From Hybos culiciformis (lineage: Eukaryota > Arthropoda > Insecta > Diptera > Hybotidae): a stretch of DNA of 64,000 nucleotides. The first letter of the stretch is position 1. Each line of letters begins with the position of its first letter. Positions 13,797 through 26,810 of the stretch are shown piece after piece. Made by a program: the position numbers and the translations under genes. The stretch spans positions 13,123,829-13,187,828 of the forward strand of contig OZ023275.1 in the NCBI GenBank assembly GCA_964007475.1, read 5' to 3'. The notes beneath the pieces are model-generated. The model had not been told where the DNA came from. It did no database searches and saw nothing but the letters and a program-made list of their open reading frames with translations.

Positions 13797-13962
13797 ATTT
13801 TGAGCCAGGACGACTCTAAAAGTAGCTAACTACCCAAAACTTTTGGGCAGGTAATCTTTATTTCACCGGCGCTACCTATTTAAAAAACATTTTTTTTTGC
13901 ATATTTTAAGCAGGGAAGACCCTAACCATAGCTCCCTCTCCAAAATTTTTGGTCAGGTAATT
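13797..13962. repeat. ~95 bp repeat unit, copy A and left part of copy B
   Basis: Unit: TATTTTGAGCC-GG-A-GAC-CTAA, then CCCAAAA-TTTTGGGCAGGTAAT, then CTTTATTTCACCGG and GCTACCTATTT, ending in an A/T tract. Copy A is 13797-13895. Copy B starts near 13900 and is broken after GGTCAGGTAAT by the 12 bp minisatellite. Confidence 0.7.
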
Positions 13963-16900
13963 CCACCCTCACTTCCGCCCTCACTTCCGCCCTCACTTCT
14001 GCCCTAACTACCAACCTGATTCCGCCCTACCAACCTGATTTCCGCCCTCACTACCACCCTCGCTTCCGCCCTCACTTCCGCACTCACTTGCGCCCTCACT
14101 TCCGCCCTCACTTCCGCCCTCACTTCCGCCCTCACTTCCGCCCAAAACTTCCGCCCTCACTTCCGCCCTCACTTCCGCCCTCACTTCCGCCCACACTTCC
14201 GCCCTCACTTCCGCCCTCACTTCCGCCCTCACTTCCGCCATCACTTCCGCTCTCACTTCCGCCCTCACTTCCGCCCTCACTTCCGCCCTTACTTCCGCCC
14301 TCACTTCCGCCCTCACTTCCGCCCTCACTTCCGCCTTCACTTCCGCCCTCACTTCCACCCTCACTTCCGCCCTCACTTCCGCCCTCACTTCCGCCCTCAC
14401 TTCCGCCCTCACTTCCGACCTCACTTCCGCCCTCACTTCCGCCCTCACTTCCGCCCTCACTTCCACCCTCACTTCCGCCTTAATTCCGCCCTCACTTCCG
14501 CCCTCACTTCCGCACTCACTTCTGCCCGCACTTCCGCCCTCACTTCCACTCTCACTTCCGCCCTCACTTCCGCACTCACTTCCGCCCTCACTTCCGCCCT
14601 CACTTCCGACCTCACTTCCGCCCTCACTTCCGCCCTCACTTCCGCCTCACTTCCGCCCTCACTTCCAACCTCACTTCCGCCCTCACTTCCGTCCTCACTT
14701 CTGCCCTAACTACCAACCTCTCTTCCGCCCTCACTTCCGTCCTGATTTCCACCCTGATTTCCGCCCTCACTACCACCCTCGCTTCCGCCCTCACTTCCTC
14801 TCTCACTTCCGCCCTCACTTCCGCCCTCACTTCCGCCCTCACTTCCGCCTCACATCCGCCCTCACTTCCGCCCTCACTTCCGCCCTCACTTCCGCCCTCA
14901 CTTCCACCCTCACTTCCGCCCTCACTTCCGCCCTCACTTCCGCCCGCACTTCCACCCTCACTTCCTCCCTCACTTCCGCCCTCACTTCCGCCCTAACTTC
15001 CGCCCTTACTTCCGCCCTAACTTCCGCCCTAACTTCTGTCCTCCGTTCCGCCCTCCCTTCCGCCCGCCCTTCCGTCCTCACTTCCAACCTCACTTCCGCC
15101 CTCACTTCCGTCCTCACTTCCGTCCTCACTTCCGTCCTCACTTCCGCCCTCACTTCCGCCCTCACTTCCGCCCTCACTTCCGCCCTCACTTCCGCCCTCA
15201 CTTCCGCCCTCACTTCCGCCCTCACTTCCAACCTCACTTCCGCCCTCACTTCCGTCCTCACTTCTGCCCTAACTACCAACCTCTCTTCCGCCCTCACTTC
15301 CGTCCTGATTTCCACCCTGATTTCCGCCCTCACTACCACCCTCGCTTCCGCCCTCACTTCCTCTCTCACTTCCGCCCTCACTTCCGCCCTCACTTCCGCC
15401 CTCACTTCCGCCTCACTTCCGCCCTCACTTCCGCCCTCACTTTCGCCCTCACTTCCGCCCTCACTTCCACCCTCACTTCCGCCCTCACTTCCGCCCGCAC
15501 TTCCACCCTCACTTCCTCCCTCACTTCCGCCCTCACTTCCGCCCTAACTTCCGCCCTTACTTCCGCCCTAACTTCCGCCCTAACTTCCGCCCTAACTTCT
15601 GTCCTCCGTTCCGCCCTCCCTTCCGCCCGCCCTTCCGTCCTCACTTCCAACCTCACTTCCGCCCTCACTTCCGCCCTCACTTCCGCCTTCACCTCCGCCC
15701 TCACTTCCGCCCTCACTTCCACCCTCACTTCCGCCCTCACTTCCGCCCTCACTTCCGCCCTCACTTCCGACCTCACTTCCGCCCTCACTTCCACCCTCAC
15801 TTCCGCCTTAATTCCGCCCTCACTTCCGCACTCACTTCTGCCCGCACTTCCGCCCTCACTTCCACTCTCACTTCCGCCCTCACTTCCGCACTCACTTCCG
15901 CCCTCACTTCCGCCCTCACTTCCGCCCTCACTTCCACCCTCACTTCCGCCTTAATTCCGCCCTCACTTCCGCACTCACTTCTGCCCGCACTTCCGCCCTC
16001 ACTTCCACTCTCACTTCCGCCCTCACTTCCGCACTCACTTCCGCCCTCACTTCCGCCCTCACTTCCGACCTCATTCCGCCCTCACTTCCGCCCTCACTTC
16101 CGCCCTCACTTCCGCGCTCACTTCCAACCTCACTTCCGCCCTCACTTCCGTCCTCACTTCTGCCCTAACTACCAACCTCTCTTCCGCCCTCACTTCCGTC
16201 CTGATTTCCACCCTGATTTCCGCCCTCACTACCACCCCCGCTTCCGCCCTCACTTCCTCTCTCACTTCCGCCCTCACTTCCGCCCTCACTTCCGCCCTCA
16301 CTTCCGCCTCACTTCCGCCCTCACTTCCGCCCTCACTTCCGCCCTCACTTCCGCCCTCACTTCCACCCTCACTTCCGCCCTCACTTCCGCCCTCACTTCC
16401 GCCCGCACTTCCACCCTCACTTCCTCCCTCACTTCCGCCCTCACTTCCGCCCTAACTTCCGCCCTTACTTCCGCCCTAACTTCCGCCCTAACTTCTGTCC
16501 TCCGTTCCGCCCTCCCTTCCGCCCGCCCTTCCGTCCTCACTTCCAACCTCACTTCCGCCCTCACTTCCGTCCTCACTTCCGTCCTCACTTCCGTCCTCAC
16601 TTCCGCCCTCACTTCCGCCCTTACTTCCGCCCTCACTTCCGCCCTCACTTCCGCCCTCACTTCCGCCCTCACTTCTGCCCTCATTTCCGCCCTCACTTCC
16701 GCCCTCACTTCTGCCCTCACTTCTGCCCTCACTTCCGCCCTCACTTCCGCCCTCACTTCCGCCCTCACTTCCGCCCTCACTTCCGCCCTCACTTCCGCCC
16801 TCACTTCCGCCCTCACTTCCGACCTCACTTCCGCCCTCACTTCCGCCCTCACTTCCGCCCTCACTTCCGCCCTCACTTCCGCCCTCACTTCCGCCCTCAC

Positions 16901-17327
16901 TTCCGCCCTCACTTCTGCCCTCATTTCTGCCCTCACTTACGCCCTCACTTCCGCCCTCACTTCCGCCCTCACTTCCGCCCGCACTTCCGCCCTCACTTCC
17001 GCCCGCTCTTCCGCCCTCACTTCCGCCCTCACTTCCGCCCTCACTTCTGCCCTCACTTCCGCCCTCACTTCCGCCCTCACTTCCGCCCTCACTTCCGCCC
17101 TCACTTCCGCCCTCACTTCCGCCCTCACTTCCACCCTCACTTCCTCCCTCACTTCCGCCCTCACTTCCGCCCTAACTTCCGCCCTCACTTCCGCCCTAAC
17201 TTCCGCCCTAACTTCCGCCCTAACTTCTGTACTCCGTTCCGCCCTCCCTTCCGCCCTCCCTTCCGACCTCTCTTCAGCCCTTACTGCCGCCCTCTCTTCA
17301 GCCCTTACTGCCGCCCTCACTTCCTTC
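13963..17327. repeat. GC-rich 12 bp minisatellite, ~280 units, with higher-order repeats
   Basis: The consensus unit CCGCCCTCACTT is repeated for 3.36 kb. Ten of its twelve bases are pyrimidines on the plus strand, so the minus strand is a G-run-bearing purine strand (AAGTGAGGGCGG). Variants include CCGTCC, CCACCC, CCTCCC and several 11 bp units (CCGCCTCACTT). Since 12 is a multiple of 3, all frames stay open: the minus strand reads (RAEV)n and the plus strand (SLPP)n. The 11 bp units break these frames repeatedly, and there is no start context, so I do not call a gene. Distinct variant strings recur at fixed offsets, showing block duplication. Confidence 0.95.
14739..16510. repeat. higher-order repeat blocks within the minisatellite
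   Basis: The marker GTCCTGATTT occurs at 14739, 15302 and 16198; the marker CTCCGTTCCG occurs at 15041, 15604 and 16500. Both sets are spaced 563 and 896 bp, and each pair is 302 bp apart, so one block of more than 300 bp is present three times. A fourth CTCCGTTCCG is at 17232, exactly 61 units after the third. Another block (CTTAATTCCG...) recurs near 14477, 15807 and 15949. Confidence 0.85.
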
Positions 17328-17590
17328 CTTTTTTTTGGGCAGGTAATCTTTATTTCTCACCCGAGCTACCTATTTAAAAAAAAAAAATTATTTTGGTATA
17401 TTTTGAGGCGGGAAGACTCTAACTGTAGCTCCGTATCCAAAATTTTTGGTCAGGTAATCTAATTATTTGATCGGAGGAAAAAATTTTTTTTAACATATTT
17501 TGAGCCGGCACGACCTAACCGTAGGTCACTGCCCAAAAAATTTTCGGCAGGTAATCTTTATTTCACCGGACCTACCTATTTTGAAAAATA
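17328..17590. repeat. ~95 bp repeat unit, right part of copy B plus copies C and D
   Basis: Immediately after the minisatellite the unit resumes: TTTTTTGGGCAGGTAATCTTTATTTC-ACC with GCTACCTATTT (17328-17385). It is followed by copy C (about 17397-17480, GGGAAGACTCTAAC, TTTTTGGTCAGGTAATCT) and copy D (about 17493-17585, GCACGACCTAAC, CACCGGACCTACCTATTTT). Confidence 0.7.
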
Positions 17591-17610
17591 AATTTTAGTT
17601 GTTAGATAAT

Positions 17611-17832
17611 TTGTAAACGAAAGATTTTTAAAAAATAATTTGAATTTAAATTTTCCGTGCTAAATTATTTTGTTTTTATAAATGACAAATGATTATTGAA
17701 CTACCTAATTTGAAAAAAAATTTAAATTTTAAAAAATTTGTAAACGAAAGATTTTTAAAAATAATTTGAATTTAAATTTTTCGCGCCAAATTATTTTGTT
17801 TTTATAAATAACAAATGATTATTGAGTTGACT
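17611..17832. repeat. direct duplication, ~95 bp, 127 bp period
   Basis: TTGTAAACGAAAGATTTTTA begins at 17611 and again at 17738. Each copy continues through AATTATTTTGTTTTTATAAAT to GACAAATGATTATTGA or AACAAATGATTATTGA with a few substitutions. It lies next to the 95 bp unit array and may belong to the same composite element. Confidence 0.75.
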
Positions 17833-18218
17833 CATTTTTTTTGAGTATTCAAACGGTACAGCATGTCGTTTTTTTTTTTAACTCAAATTCGAATGAGTAA
17901 AAAAATTTTTACCCCCTACAGAATTACTCATTTATATCATACACCGCGTTAAAAGAAGTATAAACTTCAAAAATAATAATAATAATAATAAAATTTAAAA
18001 CTTATTTAAAAAAAACACACAACTGAATTATCTAACTTATTCATTAAAAAAATAAATAAATAAAAATATTGTAGGTACGTGAATTTATAAACCTATTATT
18101 AATTCATATTAAAATCCAAAGTGTAAATTTTTTTTTTTAATATTTTGTAGATTTAAAATTAATTTTTTCACATTTGGAACAGAAAATGAAAACAACTATT
18201 AAATTGCAGAAGTTATGA

Positions 18219-18419
18219 TTTAAACATATAGATATTTTTAGTTTACACCTAATTATATATGGCCGGTGTTCTGCTCGTCCAAAATCTGCTTCCGAAATCA
18301 TTAATAAAATTAATTTGAGCCGAGCATTTCCAAAGGCTGATAAAAAATTTTATATTTCAAACAATTTTAAATTTTTAATATGGAATGTTGTTCCAAATCT
18401 CACAAGCATGCTGTTTTGA
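18219..18419 (+). other. unrecognised 66-codon open frame, possible exon or relic
   Basis: Open between TGA at 18216-18218 and TGA at 18417-18419, with no early ATG. Its middle reads SARPKSASEIINKINLSRAF followed by PKADKKF, which has more A, R, P and D than the K/N/I/F/Y-rich chance frames elsewhere here. A possible acceptor AG is at 18240-18241. I do not recognise the family and see no convincing donor, so this may be a degraded transposon piece, an exon of an unknown gene, or chance. Confidence 0.25.
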
Positions 18420-21400
18420 AGCACACATTATACTTAGTTAAAGAAGAAGGCTATATAATTTACCTTACATTAATTTCAATTATCAACATTATACAAATTA
18501 ATGTATCAAAACTTTATATTAAAAAATGTTCAATAAATAATTTAAATTGTATATTTCCGAGTTTAAAATTAAATATTTACATAGAAACTAAAAATTAGGC
18601 TATGTATATGCATTTTGTTTGATACATTTAATATAATTTTCATTATACATGTACGTTTATGATGAATAATAAAAAAACGTGATATACTAATTCGCGCGCA
18701 ATTTAAGTTTATATATATATATTTTTTTTTTCTCTGCTTTTTGATTAAAAGTCTGGGCATTATTATTAAATTGAAAAAAAAAAAAAAAAAAATTATTATT
18801 AATGATAATGATAATCTAATGAAAATAATATTGTCGATTCATTTGCAGTTATTAATGTTATGAAAATTAAATATTAGAATATTTTTTTAATTATATACTT
18901 AATAAATATTTAATCAAGTTTATGTACATATATGATATCATATTAAATATAATTCTATATATAACTACAATAATAATATTATTTCTACATGCAAAATATA
19001 ATTTATTTTTTAGTACATATGTTAATATGTATATACATATAATACAATAATATACACATTTGATTATGTTATATATTCATAAATTATTATTATTTTAATT
19101 ATCATTATTTTGTTGTTGGTTATTTTTTTTTTTTTTTCGAAAATGTGTATTTGATGTTTAGGTTGACTGATTTTTATTGATAGTAAAACTTTTATTTATG
19201 TTAAAAAAAAAATTATAAATATATACATATAATATAATGAATTAATGACCGAAAATACATTATATTATGTACATATATACGTAATACGTATATGAAACTG
19301 AATTTACATTTTAAGAAATTATTTTTAAATATTTTTTGTTTTAAATATAACTTCACCTGTTCAAAAAAAAAAAGTACTTTGACTTATGAGAATAAGCTTT
19401 GAAAGTTATGAGTCATATCTATATATATTGATTTAATTATTTTGAAGCGTACCTCAGTTCAATGCCAAAGTACATTCTATCCTTCATTTATTGGAAAAAT
19501 AAAAACTTTGGATTTTAAAGTCGAACTTTAAAGTGCTAAAACAATTTTTTAATTATCTTGAATTTATTACGATTCTTGATTTAATTTTTATTTTGATTGC
19601 ATAGTTTTATTAAATGTATGTCAAATACTTTGATCGATATTTTTTTTCTAATTTTTTTTTTATGTTTTAACATCAGAAACTCAATAAGAATATTGTAATT
19701 AGATTTTTTATTTTCATTTGATTATTTAGTTCGATTATAGCAAAATCAAAGCAGAAAATATGAAAATTTTTTACTCGTATATAATTGAAGTCATGCATTA
19801 TTATCTTATCTGTATAATAAACTTATAATTATCAATTTTTATAATACCTGAAGATAATAATTTTATCATTATCACATGCATACATATGGTTATTTAATTA
19901 AAAAAACGAGCGCAAAGCGATAACATTATTATTATTATTATTATTCTGATAGTTATTTTGATATTATGTAGTTAGGTTTTTTTCTTTTTTGTTAAAGTCA
20001 TCGCGGTCTTAGGAACAGTATTCAAAAAAATTATTTAAAAGAAAATAATTTTCCACAAATACTACATATTATAAAAATATGTTAATCTCTTTAATGAATA
20101 CTTAATGTACATACTTAAGTAGTAAATAATACTTATAAGATAATGTATTTATATAATTAAAAGCTTATCAATATTTGTATTACTAAGAAATCCGATAGTT
20201 TTGAATAAAAGTTTTTGAAATGTACAATGTATTTATATAGATTAATTTTAATATTCTTTTTAGCATATCAAAAGTGCTCTGAGAATAAATTAAAGGCTTT
20301 TTATTTCAATGCAAATTTATTTAGAAAATTATTGACTAGAAAATTTATCTAATTTTTGTTAAGAATCTTTTTTTTTTTTTTTTGTTATTGTTTTGAACTC
20401 TTGTAAAACGGGTCCCTAACATGTGCAGAATACGTATATCCTAAAAAATAAATAAAATTGTTATCCATAATGATTTATGATGAATGATTTATGACGTTCC
20501 GGTCCCTTTCAATTTATTTTCACCTTTTTATGTTTTTATTTACATAGTAGGTACATCAATGTCACAAAAAAAAAATTACAAAAACATTATTTCCAACGAA
20601 TCGTCAATATTATAAGCAAAATTTTTAGCATTTATTTATTTGTTTTTTTTTTTTTTTTTACATAAAATTTTACATTCTGAGAGAGTATAATCAAAACCAT
20701 TTTTAGGTCAATGAATTATCTGTACGGAAAATCCCCACAATAAATTTCGTACTTAAAGAATAAAAATAAAATAAATTTGACGGGAAATATACATACCTAC
20801 ATATATTGTAGGTATATATACGAAATTGGAAAGGTGTAGTTTCTTTATTTTTTTTTTATTATTGATTGCTATCTTTTTATTTAATTACTATACTAAGAAG
20901 TTATTAATAGAATTTTTTTTTATTTTATTTTTTTATTCTTTTTAAATAAGGAAATATACGCAACTTTAATGAAAAAGTATATTAAAAACGTAACCCCATT
21001 ATTCATTGAATTGAATTTTTTTTTTTATTATTATTCTTTTGTGAAATCTTACTAATTGATCTACAACTATACTAAATAATAATACTTCCCTTTTCTTAAA
21101 AAAAAAAAAATTTAAAAAAATCAATAATATGACCTTCATTTATTTAAAATAATAATTATCATAATTAAGTTTTATTATTATTTTCATTATTACATTATGT
21201 TTTTTTTTTTTTTTATATAAAAATGAACTAAATATAGAAAATATTGTTATTATAACATTCAAAAATGTTAAATTTTCTTATCGTATAATATTTTGTTTAT
21301 TTTTTTTTTTGTTGTACATTATAGGGTGGACTATTTTAGAGACTGTCGTTAACAATTTTTTTTTATTAATTTTCTGTCGAAAATTGGCGCCAAACCACAA

Positions 21401-24400
21401 TGAATATTAAGACTGAATCTTGAGCTTGGAATTGAACTGAGATACAAAAATCTAAAAAATAAAATTGTTTCATCATGAAATTTTATTCTTAATTCTCTGC
21501 TTATTTATGAATTTATTAAAAACTTTTTCTATTTTTTGATGTGAAAAATTAACTGTCAATACATATTAGAGTTTATAACTTTGACATTCTGCCAAGAATT
21601 TTAATCAAGGAAATATATTGTTTTTTTTCCGCAATTAACATTCCACCCCAAAAGTAAAAATATATATATATATTTTTTGTAACAATTCATCAAAGTGCGT
21701 AACCTTTATATTTTTATGGCTACATTAAATTCCCTTTGAATAACTAACAAATTACGCACTTGAAAAAAAAAAAAAAAAAAAATGTTAAATGTATAGGAAC
21801 AGAAAAATTATGAAGAAAGAAAAAACAATTTCAAGAGTTTGTGAATTTTATATTTAATAATTGTATAGTTCTTCAGTTTTGAGAAAAAGTCAACAAATCT
21901 ATAAAATGCATAAATATACGAAATTTGTGGGGTTTATTTGTGTGTTAAACTGAACATATTGTAGTCACATCTATCTTATTCGGTTGGTACTATCGAAGAG
22001 ATGTTCACAAAAAAAAGTTACCTCTGAGTCAGGTAAAAAGATAAGAGGTAAAAAATCACTATTTTCACAATTGACAAAATATACATAATTCACAATTCGA
22101 GTGTGGGGCGATTCTATATAATTAAATGTAAAGTTTTCATTATAAATTGTGAGTGAGATTGGTTTTTCTCAAAAAACATTGGATTGAGTGAATGAATAAA
22201 TTTTAATTGCACAATTTTAGTTAAGATACTTATATCTGATTTTAACAAATATTTGCCAAACAATAACATTTTATAATATCTAAATCTAAAATTATAAGAT
22301 TATTATTTGGGATTGTGGTGATAGCGAATTCGTTCTGTTTTTTTTTTTTTTATTAAATCAAGGAGAATACAAAAAATCACAAAATAACAAAAAAAAACTA
22401 ATTTTATAAATTAATCAAGGTGTTTTGTTGTTTTTTTTTTCTTTTTATATTATTTTTATGAGTAACAGAACGAAAATAATAGAATTGATTGAATTCTTTT
22501 TTTTTTTATTTTGGTAAAAAAATATTTTTATTTTTATTATTTCTTAAATGTGGCAACATTGTAGGAAAAATATAATATAAGAATATAAAAATATATAAAT
22601 ATATTATAATGTAATTTACAAAAATAAAATTTTCTTTTGCGTAAATTTTTAATGCGTATACAAAAAAAAAATACCATACCTAATATTTGAAAAAAAAAAT
22701 CAAGAAAACAGGTCGGTGTACGCGTTTTTTCTCTTGTAGTGTACGCTGACAGAAAAATATTTAGAGAGGTAGTAATTATATTTTCTTGAGTTTTTTTTTT
22801 TTTTTTTTGCCTTCTTCTTCGTTGTATCTCTATGTATATATTAATATAGATAGGTATGTATAGAGAAAAAAAATTAATCAAAAATAACTTGAAATGTTCG
22901 AAATACATACATCAATATTATAATATTGAATAAAATAAAAAAAAATTATAAATATTATTAAAGAAAATATAATATAATATATGGAGAAAGAATTTTGTAA
23001 AAGTCATTTTCAAAAATGGTGTTAACGCCATTTGAGTTAAATTTGATTTTGAAAATTAAAAATTACTCAAAGAAAAAAATCATTCTTTGTATCTTTGGAA
23101 ACTTTTGCAAATGTACTTAGTAGTTAGTTCAATGAATGAAATAACTATAAAAATGAAGTCAAAAAATATATAATTTGATTGAGTGGAAATCAATGAGTAT
23201 ATAATAAAAGCAACCATAAATGAAAGCCTAATTTTTCAAGAAAGATATAATGCAGCATAATCGTGATTATTATACGAGTTATCTGGTTATTATACTGAAT
23301 CCTTTAATGTTAAGTTTTATGTATTTCAAATATATGCCATTTATAACAAGCAAAAAATTAAGTGATGATGATGGTAAAAGGAATCTTATATATACTATAC
23401 ATAGTTTGAAAAATGATTATGTAGTCAAGTTTTTAAATTATTATTATCATTATTATTATTATTATTATTATTTTATTCAATTCTTTATTTTTTTTTCCAT
23501 TTTTTTTCTGAATAAAAATATTATATTGACAGGTTTTTAAGATATATATTTTTTTTCTTTTAAATTTGATTATAAGAATTTTTATGAAAATGGAATTTAA
23601 ATTTCTTAAAAGATATTTCCATATATACATAATACGTTGTACATAAGAAAAAAATATTTTATTCTTTTTTTTTTGTTGAAAGTTTTATTTTATTTTATAA
23701 ATTCTTATTTAAGAAATTTCTCTGCAGTAAAAAAAAAATTTCAAAAATTACAAATATAAACAAGTTTTGTATATTTACAAGTTTTATATTATTATTATTT
23801 TTTTCTTCTTCTAAATCTGCTGTTGATGAATTTGACAATAATGGTACACTCTAGAGGAGAGTTCAAGAGAATGCTTTAAGTATAGCAGAAATCGTAATCA
23901 ACTTGTTTATTTTGTTATTATTATTATTTAATTTTTTTCTTTTTAAAAATAATAACCCAAAAATGGTAGTAGTAGGTTATTTTTATATAAAGATGATAAT
24001 TATTATTGTTTTTTACTTTTTTTTTTTTTGTTGATATTAATGGTCATAATACAATTATAGATTTTTAAATTCTGTTGAAGTACAGGATTTGATTTAATTT
24101 TTTTTTTGGCATTGAAAAATAATTGATTTTAATAGTCGCAAAATAATACCTACATATAATTGATAACAAAATTATTGAATAAAAATAGAAAATTAAACGA
24201 AAAGTTCATAAGTTAATAATTAATAATAATTTCCAAATTTTTAAAATTTTTGTTAAAAGATAACATTTAAATTCATTACATTAGACTTCAGTCTCTATAT
24301 AGATCATTTTTAAGTACAATGCTTCAAAATATTTAACGACTCATTCATATTCCTCAAATAAATCATAAATATTATAGATATTTGTTTAAATTAAAAATTG

Positions 24401-26539
24401 TTTTCTCAGTATTCAATTTCAAAGCTGAACTAAACTTTAATAATCATAGAATAGAATCTAAAAATAGATAATTTAGCATGATGACATTTCTATAGTATGT
24501 TTTTTTTATACATATAAGTATTCTAAACAAGTTATATACATAGTTATTTTTAGCATTCCTACTAAAATTCTTTGACACAACTTCTTAGATCAATAAAATA
24601 AAATAATAAAAATTTAGGCTTTTAGTTACGAAAAAAAAAAAAAAACAAAGTTGAATTATTTAATCATTTGAATTTTTTTTTTTATATTGAATTTCTATGT
24701 TCTTTAACGAAAACTCTTAACATAAAAATAAAATTCTTAATTAAATTTATTATTTTTTTTTTTCCTTCTTCTTTTTTGCTACATTTTTCTAACGAAATGT
24801 TGTTTTCTTCATTTAAAATTCTGCTTCTATAATTTACGATATTATGTATTTTCTTTTCTAATCTTAAAGAATATATTAAATATTGCTACATTCAAAAGAA
24901 GAATTAGTATTCGCTTTGTCAACTCACTAAATTGTGTACAGTAGAATCTATATACATTAATTTATGTACATATACATTAGTAGCTATAATATTAACGATT
25001 TTCTATTATTTTAAGAGAATTGGAAAAACGTTACTAGTTTTATAAAAGTATAGAGAGGTATATTCAAAAGAACGTGATAGTTTTATTTCTAAATTCTATC
25101 TAATAATAATAATAAATTTGATGAAGTTTTATCCGGGTCTAGAATAAAATCTATAATTTTAACATAATATTTACATAAAAAAAAACAAAAAATTGGTCAA
25201 ATTACAGGTTTATTAAAAAAAATTTGCTTAATGATATGGCTATGATAAGAATTATGAACATTATTATAAAAAAAAAAAAACCCTTCTAGGAACAAATAGT
25301 CAGATTAATTTTTTTTTGTGGGCAAAATATATTCAGGAATTTTCGTAATTTTAATATAATATTTTATTTCGGTTCAAAGAAGAGCTATTGTTAAGCTGTT
25401 CATAAGAAAAGTTTGGTTATTGCTAGAATTTATATTTTCTCCTTAGTAGTCCTACCAGTATTCGCTAAAAACAGTTAGAATAATATAGTTAGAATAATAT
25501 TTAAAATCTTTAAAGATTCTGGCAATTTTTAATTCTAGTTTGATCTGTGGCGCTGCGGGCCACAATTTAAAACAATTTTTTTGAATTTTGTTTCCCCGGA
25601 AATGAAACCAAAATTTATTTATATGCTTTCAAGAAATGAGATTGAAATGTTTTGAATTCCCTTATTCCCATTAAGTGTATGTTTACTTTAATTTTTTTTT
25701 TCTTCTTTTTTTTATTATTTTTTTGTTCGAGGAAAAATGTCATAACAAGAAGAAATTGGCTTAAAAAGAAAATAATTTTTTTTTTTTTTCCTTTTCTTAA
25801 TTTACAAGTATGCATATAAATATAAGTTAGTACATAGATATAAATATCTACCAAATTTTTTATATACAACATAAATGCTGTATGTTATATTTTTATATAA
25901 AAATTGCGAAATTTATTTTTTTCTTCTATATACAATTAATATACATATATATACAGAAAATGTAGAGAGAAAAAAAAAGAAATTTTTGTCTGATCTTTGA
26001 TAACGAATAAGAAGAAAAAAAAAAAACAAAAATAAATTTTCTTCATATAAATTTACATAAAAAGTATCTTCTATATATATATATATGTTATGCTATAAGT
26101 TTATATCTTTAGATACGTCAGTTTTTTATTTTATGTAGCTGTATATACATAAAATTATATGTTGTTATGTTAAAATGTTTGGATTAAAATTATAATAATA
26201 CATATACTTGTATACAAGTATATATAAAACACACAGTAATTGTGTGATATTTATGTAGCTCACTATGTATATACTTTTTTTTTTTTAATATAATTATTTC
26301 AATGTATAAGAGATATAAAAATAAATTGCTTTAATATTTATAAAATGCTAAGAAATCTATATGTAGCTGTGTTGCAAAATTTATGTTGCATATACTATTT
26401 TTATGAACTTGATTCGAGTTGTGGGGTTTTTTTTTTATGTCGTGAAGATTAGAACAACTCAACGTAAATTGTAATTTTAGAATAAACCAATCTTCTGAAA
26501 ACTATATTTAAACTTTCTCTCGAAGTCATTGAATGAGAA

Positions 26540-26810
26540 TTCTGCCCAGCAACCAGGCTATAAATTTTGGGAGCCCTGTGCGGGAAACTAATAAAAATAA
26601 ATTTTTAAGTTATTAGGTAGGTATATTTGTTAATTTGTATAAAAGTTGTTTGAAATTTGAAGGTCCATCTTTATTTTTTATTTCAATTAGTGGTTTTTTT
26701 TTTGCATTTAATTAATGAGGTTTTAATATTTGGGAGCCTCTCAAATATTAGGGACTCAGTGTGATTGGTGCGGCGATGACACTGCCTGAAATATTGAATT
26801 GTAGAATGGC
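26540..26810. mobile_element. possible short hAT-type relic
   Basis: GC-richer islands GGGAGCCCTGTGCGGGAA (about 26569) and GGGACTCAGTGTGATTGG (about 26750) with GCGGCGATGACACTGCCTG at the right resemble the conserved ends of some short hAT repeats. No target duplication or convincing terminal inverted repeat was found. Confidence 0.25.

Noticed and set aside
14008..17320. Long open frames in the 12 bp array, minus-strand (RAEV)n and plus-strand (SLPP)n
   Set aside because: The 12 bp period keeps every frame open by arithmetic. 11 bp units repeatedly shift the frame, both strands are open alike, and no start or splice context is seen.
22537..22908. 123-codon minus-strand open frame
   Set aside because: Dominated by F, I, Y and K from homopolymer tracts; no family features and no coding composition.
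25540..25570. Short GC-rich string GTGGCGCTGCGGGCCAC as a possible hairpin or tRNA piece
   Set aside because: Too short, with no tRNA arms, box B or terminal repeats around it.
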